From the NCBI GenBank assembly GCA_023409995.1, contig JAEYQN010000013.1, forward strand, positions 1 through 6,115: a stretch of DNA of 6,115 nt. The letters run 5' to 3'. Position numbers and translations under genes: made by a program. Positions 1 to 5,831 of this stretch are shown here, piece after piece. Below the pieces are notes generated by a model. It was given only the letters and a program-made list of their open reading frames with translations. It made no database searches and had not been told where the DNA came from. The stretch comes from Cyanobacteria bacterium OH_CBB_238. Its GTDB lineage: Bacteria > Cyanobacteriota > Vampirovibrionia > Gastranaerophilales > Gastranaerophilaceae. Numbering within the stretch: position 1 is the stretch's first letter; the number at the start of each line of letters is the position of its first letter.

Positions 1-1345
1 GAATGGAGGCTATCGTAACTCTTTTTTTCTGTCCAAAACTTAATGCAGATATCGGCCAATTCCGAAAAGGATACAATCCACATATCTGTAACGTCTCATA
101 TACTCTTTGATTTACTTCATCCTCTGGCACTCCACGTACTTTTAGTCCTAATGCGACCTCGTCAAATATCATCGCTTTGGATATCATTTGATTGGGATTC
201 TGCATGACCAATCCAATCTTTTCTCCACGTTCCTTAATGGATAATTCTGAAATATCATTATTCCTCCATAAAATCTGCCCACTGTCCGCATGAAAAAAGC
301 CACATACCAGATTTGATAACGTGGTCTTTCCGGCACCATTTTTTCCGACAATACTTAACATTTCTCCTTTGTTGATCGCAAAGTTAATATCCTTAAGAAC
401 GGGTCTTTTCCCTTGATAGGAAAAGTTTAGATTTTTTATCTGAAGTAACCTATCATCTATTGTAGGAACTTTTTTCCATTTCTCTTTTTGATACCACTGA
501 AATACTTTTTCTTTATAATCAGAAATATTCATGTGCGCTATATGCTGCGGATGATTATGTTCCTGAATTCTGCATCCAGCGTGTTTCAGCGCGCTGATAT
601 ATAACGGTTCTCTGATGCCCTGCTCTCTTAGTATATCGCTTGCCAAAATACGATCTGGTGTCGTATCCGCTATAATCATTCCATTACCCATCACAACAAC
701 CCGGTCTACCTCACAATGTAGGACATCTTCCAACCTATGTTCAATAATTATGATCGTTGCATTTTTTTTCTTCTGAATCTCATCAATCAGTTCAATCGCA
801 TGCTTTCCTGTAGCAGGATCCAGATTGGCTAACGGCTCGTCAAAAAGCAGAATGTTCACATTGTCTATCATAACACCTGCCATGGATACTCTCTGCTTCT
901 GCCCTCCAGACAGAGCCGTGGGGGCATGATGCAGAAGTGATGATACCTCTACCAGGGAGGCTGCATCCTCCACTTTCTGTATCATCTCCTCCTGAGAAAT
1001 TTTATCATTCTCTAAGACAAACGCAATATCCTCTGCCACTGTCAGACCAATAAACTGCCCATCGGAATCCTGTAATACGGTCCCGACCTTTTTGGACATA
1101 CCAAAAATACCAAGATCTGCTGGATTCTCACCTTCAATTGTGATAGTTCCAGTAATTTTGCCTGGATATGAAAAAGGGACCAGCCCGTTTAAACAATTTG
1201 CCAAGGTTGATTTCCCCGATCCGGATGGTCCTATGATCAATACCTTCTCTCCGGGATAAATGGAAAGATTAATATCCCGGAGCGTAGGCTCTACTTGTGA
1301 TCGATATTTAAATGAAAAATCTTTAAACTCGATAATTGGTTTCAT
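1..1345 (-). CDS. ECF transporter double ATPase (EcfA-EcfA' fusion, YkoD-like), C-terminus cut by window edge
   Basis: This is the energy-coupling ATPase of an ECF importer: two ABC ATPase domains in one chain that drive uptake by a membrane S component together with EcfT at the inner face of the membrane. The 448 visible residues read without a break. Domain 1 has Walker A GPSGSGKST (about residue 38-46), a Q-loop near 91, signature LSGGQKQR (about 141), Walker B ILLFDEP (about 164-170) and H-loop IIEHR (about 202). A linker with several histidines (about 250-305) leads to domain 2, which has Walker A GKNGAGKTT (about 332-340), Q-loop VMQNPNQ and signature LSFGQKKR (about 433-440). Walker B and the H-loop of domain 2 lie beyond position 1, so roughly 80-120 residues are missing from view. 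The start ATG (1343-1345) lies 3 bases after the stop of the S-component gene, so the two are co-transcribed. The second signature has Phe where domain 1 has the usual Gly (LSFGQ versus LSGGQ), an asymmetry typical of such paired ATPases. The family is certain; the substrate depends on the S component. Confidence 0.95.
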   Translation of the reverse strand, partial: MKPIIEFKDFSFKYRSQVEPTLRDINLSIYPGEKVLIIGPSGSGKSTLANCLNGLVPFSYPGKITGTITIEGENPADLGIFGMSKKVGTVLQDSDGQFIGLTVAEDIAFVLENDKISQEEMIQKVEDAASLVEVSSLLHHAPTALSGGQKQRVSMAGVMIDNVNILLFDEPLANLDPATGKHAIELIDEIQKKKNATIIIIEHRLEDVLHCEVDRVVVMGNGMIIADTTPDRILASDILREQGIREPLYISALKHAGCRIQEHNHPQHIAHMNISDYKEKVFQWYQKEKWKKVPTIDDRLLQIKNLNFSYQGKRPVLKDINFAINKGEMLSIVGKNGAGKTTLSNLVCGFFHADSGQILWRNNDISELSIKERGEKIGLVMQNPNQMISKAMIFDEVALGLKVRGVPEDEVNQRVYETLQICGLYPFRNWPISALSFGQKKRVTIASI

Positions 1346-1348
1346 AAA

Positions 1349-1900
1349 TTAATCTTCTTTCTTAAGACTTGATGATTTTGCCCCGATTTTACTATATCCT
1401 GCTGCAATCAATGTACCCAATATCGCAGTGATAATGATGTTTCCAAGAAAAGCAAAGAACCCTTGTGCAAATACCTTATTTGCTGGTTCTGCATAGATTA
1501 AAATATCAAGGACCGGTGCTACTAAAATCCATGCTGCAGCATTTGCTACTATCTGAATCACATTGAACAGAATCATATTTTTTTTATCAAATGCACCTTC
1601 TTTAATTGCGAATTTTTTTGTAAACAGACCAAGCAGAACACCAAAAATCACCTCTGGAAATACCCAGCTCCACCAAATACTTCCATAGAACAAGGCATCG
1701 CCCAATGCATGTCCGATCAAACCAACTGCTCCCCCTACGAATGGTCCAAATACAGCTGCAAAAAACGCAAGTAAAGCTGCTCTTGGTTGTAATGCAGTGT
1801 TGGGAATAAATCCCATTGGGATCTGCACCTGCGTCAAAACCGTAAACAATGCAGTTCCGATTCCAATTGCTACCACTTCCTTAATTCCAATTTTTTTCAT
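1349..1900 (-). CDS. ECF transporter S component, UPF0397 family
   Basis: A 183-residue, very hydrophobic integral membrane protein that should bind the transported micronutrient and dock on the ECF module. About five or six membrane segments are visible (roughly residues 8-25, 41-70, 76-95, 108-136, 145-168). The stretch GHALGDALFYGSIWWSWV (63-80) and the preceding IPN...LQPRAALLAFFAAVFGP (32-53) are the hallmark of the UPF0397 family, often labelled a riboflavin S component. That label is a family name; nothing in this sequence proves riboflavin. A basic tail ends in KKED. The start ATG (1898-1900) has a good ribosome site, GGAG, 6-10 bases upstream. It is the first gene of the unit, followed 3 bases later by the double ATPase; this S-component/ATPase order is common for the family, with EcfT usually next. 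The short leader holds no recognisable riboswitch. Confidence 0.9.
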   Translation of the reverse strand: MKKIGIKEVVAIGIGTALFTVLTQVQIPMGFIPNTALQPRAALLAFFAAVFGPFVGGAVGLIGHALGDALFYGSIWWSWVFPEVIFGVLLGLFTKKFAIKEGAFDKKNMILFNVIQIVANAAAWILVAPVLDILIYAEPANKVFAQGFFAFLGNIIITAILGTLIAAGYSKIGAKSSSLKKED

Positions 1901-1960
1901 TTCTCTTCTCCTTTACCCTCATGTAAATCTTTTCCTCAATCGTATTTTATTTTCATCTTA

Positions 1961-1990
1961 ATAATACATTCATATTCTTACATAATTCAA
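1961..1990 (-). promoter_or_regulatory. candidate sigma-A promoter for the ECF transporter genes
   Basis: On the minus strand TTGAAT (1985-1990) is followed after 18 bases by TATTAT (1961-1966), a 4/6 and a 5/6 match to the -35 and -10 boxes. Transcription would begin near 1953-1955, leaving a leader of about 55 bases that contains the ribosome site. The 138-bp gap after the sulfurtransferase gene (1901-2038) shows no terminator hairpin, so read-through from that gene is also possible. AT-rich DNA yields such matches by chance, so this is a candidate only. Confidence 0.4.
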
Positions 1991-2038
1991 GCATTTCCTA
2001 CTATTTTCCAATATATCTCTCACGATTATTCCCCATCT

Positions 2039-3190
2039 TTATGCTTTCCTGTCATAATCGTCCAAGAAATAGTATTCTTCTGCATCTTTATGATACCCTA
2101 AAACCCTGTTAACATTAATATTCTGAACGCTCTTAAAAATATTTGTTTCTATCACATTGCTCATGGTTCTGAATTGCTGAACCAATCCCTTCATCTCATC
2201 TCGTTTAGAACCTTTCATTCCACCGCAGCTACTGCAACTTTCCGTAAACCGGCAGGCACATTGGATAAATTGAAGCTGATTGTAATCTCTCCACGCCAAT
2301 ACATCCTCTTCTTTAATCAGATACATCGGACGTATCAACTCCATCCCTTCAAAATTCTGACTATGAAGTTTTGGCATCATAGTCTCAATTTTACCACTAT
2401 ATAACATACCCATTAGTATCGTTTCAATCACATCGTCATAATGATGTCCCAAAGCGATCTTATTACATCCTAATTCTTTCGCCTTACTATATAAATAACC
2501 ACGCCGCATTCTGGCGCACAGATAGCACGGACTATCCTCTACGGTTGCAACAATATTAAAAATATCTGTTTCAAAAACGGTCAGAGGTATTTGCAGTAAT
2601 TTTGCATTATCCAAGATGATCTGCCAGTTTTCTGCATTATAACCAGGATTCATGATAAGAAATACCAAATCAAAATTATTCTTTCCGTGACGCTTCATTT
2701 CCTGAAGAAGCTTTGCCATCAGCATGGAATCTTTTCCGCCTGAAATACACACCGCAATTTTATCACCATCTTGTATCAGCTGGTACTCATTGACTGCTTT
2801 TGTAAATCTACGCCAAACCCCTTTCCTGAACTTTTTGATGATACTCCGTTCAATTTCTTTGCTCTTTAACAGAGCCTCTTCTTCCTTTCCTACCATACTA
2901 CTTAAAAGTAGCCTTAAATAGGATCGGTAACCGCCTTCAATATTATAGGCCATATATCCATGTTCTTCTAATAATTCAACAATATTTTGACTTTTATCCC
3001 CTGTATGACATAAAACATAAACCTTTTTTCCTTTTGGGAGTTTCTCTATATTTTCTTCAAACCGATCCATCGGAATGGAAACAGCATTCAAAATACTTCC
3101 TTTTATATAATCTGCTTCTGAACGGATATCAACAATCACGCCCTCCTGCATGTCGGCCTTCTTAAGTTCTTCTATCGTAATGTTATTCAT
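2039..3190 (-). CDS. rhodanese domain fused to TtcA-like PP-loop tRNA sulfurtransferase
   Basis: A 383-residue cytoplasmic two-domain protein. Residues 1-95 are a rhodanese domain: VDIRSEADYIKGSI (20-33), then catalytic-loop Cys61 in CHTGDKS (61-67), then the closing EGGYRSY (85-91). It should carry a persulfide. Residues 130-350 are an N-type ATP pyrophosphatase (PP-loop) closest to TtcA, which makes 2-thiocytidine in tRNA: PP-loop SGGKDS (150-155), PCYLCARMRRG (221-231) with the CxxC pair Cys222/Cys225, GHHYDD (248-253) and ETILMGMLYSGK. TtcA uses a third cysteine for its 4Fe-4S cluster; Cys311 in IQCACRF matches that place. Here three more cysteines follow (313, 319, 322), unlike E. coli TtcA. 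Inference: the rhodanese hands sulfur to the PP-loop domain. The true RNA or other substrate is unproven, since TtcA-like proteins of Firmicutes are poorly characterised. The start ATG (3188-3190) has AGAGG about 5 bases upstream. It is divergent from the MerR gene. Confidence 0.88.
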   Translation of the reverse strand: MNNITIEELKKADMQEGVIVDIRSEADYIKGSILNAVSIPMDRFEENIEKLPKGKKVYVLCHTGDKSQNIVELLEEHGYMAYNIEGGYRSYLRLLLSSMVGKEEEALLKSKEIERSIIKKFRKGVWRRFTKAVNEYQLIQDGDKIAVCISGGKDSMLMAKLLQEMKRHGKNNFDLVFLIMNPGYNAENWQIILDNAKLLQIPLTVFETDIFNIVATVEDSPCYLCARMRRGYLYSKAKELGCNKIALGHHYDDVIETILMGMLYSGKIETMMPKLHSQNFEGMELIRPMYLIKEEDVLAWRDYNQLQFIQCACRFTESCSSCGGMKGSKRDEMKGLVQQFRTMSNVIETNIFKSVQNINVNRVLGYHKDAEEYYFLDDYDRKA

Positions 3191-3261
3191 GGAAACCTCT
3201 CTTTTCTTTGTACACTCATTGTGTTACCAGATATATGTTATTACATTTTCAGACATTTGTC
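3191..3261. promoter_or_regulatory. divergent promoter/operator interval between sulfurtransferase and MerR genes
   Basis: These 71 bases separate the two divergent starts and must hold both promoters. On the minus strand ATGACA (3258-3263) is followed after 17 bases by TAACAT (3235-3240), a modest promoter for the sulfurtransferase gene; its -35 box would overlap the MerR start codon. On the plus strand TTGTAC (3208-3213) and TATGTT (3234-3239) are 20 bases apart, a long spacer of the kind MerR proteins act on, but both boxes are weak. GACATTTGTC (3252-3261) has 4-bp inverted arms around TT, and ACATTT is repeated directly at 3243-3248 and 3253-3258. These are candidate operator elements; none is proven. 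Confidence 0.35.
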
Positions 3262-4104
3262 ATGCGTTTTCATTACGATTTCCAATTTGCATTGATTGGT
3301 AAAACCACTTTAAAAACATTACGTCTTTATGAAGAATTGGGACTTTTGATGCCTGATTTTATGAAAGAAAACAAATACCATTATTATTCATCTGAAAAGG
3401 TCACGGAACTTTTGTTTATCAATGAAATGAAATCCTATGGCTTTTCGTTAGAAGAAATCAAACGTGTAAAAGCTAAGGCTGATAACAACTCCTTCTGTGA
3501 ATTTCTTAAGCGGAAGCATAAAGAAATGGAGCTTACTATCCAACGACAAAAGCAAATTTACAATATGCTGACACAAAAGATTCAGCTTTTGCAATCCAGC
3601 GAAAAAACACCAGAGAAGGAACCAGAAAATTACTTGATTGATATGGTATCTCTTCAAGACGAAAATGCGGTGTGCTGCCGCGATTGGGTCAACATAGAGG
3701 ATGTTGGAAGATTGATTGGCAAAGCTTACGAATATACCGTACGATATTCCCTTGAGCCAACCGATTCCCACAGGGTTATTTATCATAGTTCGGGCAACAG
3801 TTCTCCTGATGAATCATGGGATCTCGAAGTTTGTATACCGGTCAAGAATGTATATGAATCGGTTGATTTTTCGACACAACTGATCAGTTCCCAGCTCTAT
3901 GCCCGGGCACTGCACAAAGGTCCATTCAGCCAAACTGGAAAAGCACATGCTGCAATGGTAGACTGGATCACAGAAAATCATTATGAAATTACTGGAGATC
4001 CCTTTGAAAAAGTCAAAGCAGTAAAGCAATCTGTTTTTAATCCAAACAATATAGAAATTGAAGTGTATTATCCGGTAAGCGTCTGTGAAAGAAAGGAAAA
4101 GTAG
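3262..4104 (+). CDS. MerR-family transcriptional regulator with GyrI-like effector domain
   Basis: A 280-residue activator-type regulator. The N-terminal winged helix shows FALIGKTTLKTLRLYEELGLL (9-29) and NKYHYYSSE (about 36-44), followed by FINEMKSYGFSLEEIK. A long helix (about 80-115, rich in K, E, Q and L) should form the dimer coiled coil. Residues about 122-275 form a GyrI-like/AraC-effector ligand domain, with SWDLEVCIPV, YARALHKGPFSQTGKAHAAM and the closing IEVYYPV. This layout is that of BmrR-type small-molecule sensors; the ligand is unknown. I chose ATG 3262 because it places the wing-helix at the usual distance from the N-terminus. The frame is open further up, with ATG 3235 and TTG 3208, but those give an atypical extension. 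None of these starts has a good ribosome site. Residues 4-7 (HYDF) do not fit the family; see findings. The stop TAG abuts the ATG of the next gene, so the two are one operon. Confidence 0.88.
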   Translation: MRFHYDFQFALIGKTTLKTLRLYEELGLLMPDFMKENKYHYYSSEKVTELLFINEMKSYGFSLEEIKRVKAKADNNSFCEFLKRKHKEMELTIQRQKQIYNMLTQKIQLLQSSEKTPEKEPENYLIDMVSLQDENAVCCRDWVNIEDVGRLIGKAYEYTVRYSLEPTDSHRVIYHSSGNSSPDESWDLEVCIPVKNVYESVDFSTQLISSQLYARALHKGPFSQTGKAHAAMVDWITENHYEITGDPFEKVKAVKQSVFNPNNIEIEVYYPVSVCERKEK

Positions 4105-4784
4105 ATGAGTATTATAAAGAATATTACAGATATGACATGGGTTGAAATCCATGAATTGGACAAGACAAAAACCGTTTTATTTCAAACTATCGCTCCGATA
4201 GAAGAGCACAGCCATCATCTTCCGCTCGGCACCGATGTTTTTGAAGGAGAACACTGGAGAAAAAAAACAATTTCTTTACTTTCAGAAAGGCTACCGGACT
4301 TTACGTTCCTTTCGATGCCACCACTGCCAATAGCTTGTGCGGGCGCCACCGGATTTTATGGCAACATCCATTACAAACCTCAAACAGTTAAATTAATTGT
4401 AAAGGAGTTGTTAGAGAATATTGTATCTTGGGGCATTAAGAACATGATTATTATTGCATTACCTGATTGCCGTCGAACAAGTCTGTGACGAAATCAATAC
4501 CATACACGGTGTATGCGCTATTTCCCCGATGGGGGCAATCTTTTCCGCAGACGAGCTCGGTATTTGAAATAAGCGAGCAAGAAATAATGTCTTCTGCCTG
4601 TGTCCTTACAAAAATGTCACAATATGGTCATTTGGGGTTCCCTTCTTTGGCGGATCCCTCATTAGGAAATGAGCTTAACCAAGGCGCAGCAGACAGTCTT
4701 ACAAGGGCAGCCCTTGCTTTTGTAAAACGGGAGAATTATCAGCAATATTGCCACCATTTTTTATATGATAAAATAAAGATTTAA
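4105..4784 (+). pseudogene. creatininase-family amidohydrolase, broken by two frame changes
   Basis: A relic of a creatininase-superfamily gene, whose intact members are metal-dependent amidohydrolases. Homology runs through three frames. Part 1 (4105 to about 4459) has TIAPIEEHSHHLPLGTD, with the expected metal ligands Glu33, His35 and Asp44, and ends at KNMIIIA. Part 2 (about 4457-4564, next frame) reads HYLIAVEQVCDEIN, then IHGVCAISPMGAIFSADELG, and would stop at TGA 4565-4567. Part 3 (about 4563-4784, third frame) reads FEISEQEIMSS, then GHLGFPSLADPSLGNEL, and ends DKIKI at TAA. At the first junction the family's GHG(G)N-type loop, which supplies another metal-binding His, is absent, so bases were deleted. 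At the second, one extra base near 4559-4564 explains the shift. As read, translation gives a 127-residue product ending at TGA 4486-4488, lacking the catalytic core. The start ATG follows the MerR stop directly and has AAAGGA as ribosome site. The total span (about 226 codons) is somewhat short for the family. It may be a sequencing artefact, but two lesions argue for real decay. Confidence 0.82.
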
Positions 4785-4812
4785 GGAAGAAGGCGCTTGC
4801 GCCTTCTTCCTT
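4783..4812. terminator. rho-independent, probably bidirectional terminator
   Basis: A perfect inverted repeat with 14-bp arms: AAGGAAGAAGGCGC (4783-4796) and GCGCCTTCTTCCTT (4799-4812) around TT; in RNA the loop would open to 4-6 bases. It overlaps the TAA (4782-4784) of the creatininase remnant. On the plus strand the T run is short (CCTTTG). On the minus strand the stem is followed by TTAAATCTTTATTTTATC, so it also serves the convergent solute-binding protein gene. Confidence 0.85.
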
Positions 4813-4870
4813 TGTGAGATTTAGTAATCCTTCGCAGCCGTATTTTGGCTGCTTAGAATTAGTTCTCACA
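4813..4870 (-). other. long imperfect hairpin in the 3' region of the solute-binding protein gene
   Basis: Three nested paired segments fill the gap between the terminator and the stop codon of the solute-binding protein gene. In plus coordinates they are outer 4813-4819/4864-4870 (TGTGAGA with TCTCACA, 7 bp), middle 4825-4830/4856-4861 (TAATCC with GAATTA) and inner 4834-4839/4847-4852 (GCAGCC with GGCTGC, 6 bp), with a 7-base loop. As minus-strand RNA the middle segment pairs fully (one G-U); as plus-strand RNA it has an A-C mismatch. The structure therefore fits the transcript of the minus-strand gene, lying just before the strong terminator. No T run follows it, so it is not a terminator by itself. 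Its role is unknown; it may protect the mRNA 3' end. Confidence 0.5.
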
Positions 4871-4877
4871 CTTTACA

Positions 4878-5783
4878 CTATTCCACAATTCCACCTTCCA
4901 CAACTAAGTTCTCTGGATCTGCCGCATTTCCATAGACAGGTGCCAGAGTAGCCTCATAGTCCGCATGGAAAAATTTTTCCTCTGCAAGAGCTTTAATTTC
5001 ATCGTTGATCCAATTCAATAATTCTGTATTGCCTTTCTGTACGGCTGGGGCTATGGTATCAAGACTACCAAGGGATTCTATCCCTACATGATATCCTTCA
5101 TTCTCAATCGCCCATGCAAGTACTTCTGTATTATCCGTAGAAAGTGCATCGCCACGACCGTCTAATAATGCATTAAATGCTTCACTATATTGATCAAACT
5201 TCAATAATGCGACATCCGGATAATTTTCTGTGAAGTAGGTCTCTGCTGTGGTTCCTTTACTTACAATTAATGTCTTTCCATTTAACTGTTGCGGTTCTTT
5301 AATGGAAGCACTGTCTGGTGATACCACTCCGAGGGCAACCTTCATATAAGGAAGTGCAAAATCTACTTTTTCAGCACGTTCATCTGTAACCGTAAAGTTC
5401 GCTAAGATAATGTCCACTTTTGCTGTCACCAGATATTCAACCCGGCTTGCTGCTTCTACTGGAACAAATTCTACTTCCACTCCCAGATCTTTTGCGATTC
5501 GATTCCCAAAGTACACATCATAGCCTTGGTATATTCCATTTTCATCCACATAACCAAACGGTTTCTTATCACTGAAGACTCCTATTATAATTTTACCACT
5601 ATCTTTGATCTCCTGTAATGTTCTGGCAGTTCCTATAACCGCTTCTTCATTTGCGGTAGAAGAAGCAACCTCGTTTGCTACTTTAGTCGTAGATGCTGTA
5701 TTTGCATTTCCACATGCGGTCAAAACTCCAACTGTTACTGCTGTTGTCAGCAGCATCGTGATTACTTTGTTCCATCTTTTCAT
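4878..5783 (-). CDS. polar amino acid ABC transporter substrate-binding lipoprotein (SBP family 3)
   Basis: A 301-residue exported lipoprotein that captures an amino acid outside the membrane for the ABC importer encoded just upstream. The signal peptide has basic MKRWNK, a hydrophobic stretch and lipobox LTAC with Cys24 as the lipidated residue, then an S/T/A/N-rich tether (25-50). The SBP family 3 fold spans about 55-285: SGKIIIGVFSDKKPFGY (62-78), YQGYDVYFGNRIAKDLG (85-101), then VDIILANFTVTDERAEKVDF (123-142). Family ligand contacts expected for an amino acid are Arg136 in TDER for the carboxylate and Asp217 in DNTE for the amino group. NRIAKDLGVEVEFVPVEAASRVEYL resembles CjaA-type cysteine/aspartate/glutamate binders, but the ligand cannot be fixed from sequence. 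The start ATG (5781-5783) has AGAGGA about 8 bases upstream. The gene follows the ATPase gene after 48 bases with no terminator between, so it is the last gene of that operon. Confidence 0.93.
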   Translation of the reverse strand: MKRWNKVITMLLTTAVTVGVLTACGNANTASTTKVANEVASSTANEEAVIGTARTLQEIKDSGKIIIGVFSDKKPFGYVDENGIYQGYDVYFGNRIAKDLGVEVEFVPVEAASRVEYLVTAKVDIILANFTVTDERAEKVDFALPYMKVALGVVSPDSASIKEPQQLNGKTLIVSKGTTAETYFTENYPDVALLKFDQYSEAFNALLDGRGDALSTDNTEVLAWAIENEGYHVGIESLGSLDTIAPAVQKGNTELLNWINDEIKALAEEKFFHADYEATLAPVYGNAADPENLVVEGGIVE

Positions 5784-5831
5784 AATTTTTTCCTCTCTTT
5801 TATTAGCTAATTATATATTTGCACCTGTGTG

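Noticed and set aside
1882..1923. A 13-codon minus-strand leader frame (MRVKEKRNEKNWN) overlapping the S-component start, with GAGG about 11 bases upstream.
   Set aside because: The spacing is poor, the residues are just the ribosome-site region read out of frame, and there is no attenuator-like codon run.
1938..2027. Inverted pair AATCGT (1938-1943) and ACGATT (2022-2027) in the gap before the S-component gene.
   Set aside because: Only 6 bp, about 80 bases apart, in AT-rich DNA; expected by chance.
2174..2404. Plus-strand open frame inside the sulfurtransferase gene; likewise 2724-2921.
   Set aside because: Both lie fully opposite a well-supported coding region, lack family likeness and have no ribosome site.
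3208..3261. TTG (3208) or ATG (3235) as the MerR start, adding 18 or 9 residues.
   Set aside because: MerR proteins begin just before the first helix; the extension has no family likeness, would overlap the candidate promoters, and lacks a convincing ribosome site.
3448..4152. Two minus-strand open frames (3448-3786 and 3814-4152) opposite the MerR gene.
   Set aside because: They are antisense shadows of a clear regulator gene, with no recognisable domains.
4467..4784. A separate 105-codon plus-strand gene.
   Set aside because: Only its part after about 4563 resembles a protein family, and it is the tail of the creatininase relic; its first 30 codons overlap the relic's middle part in another frame.
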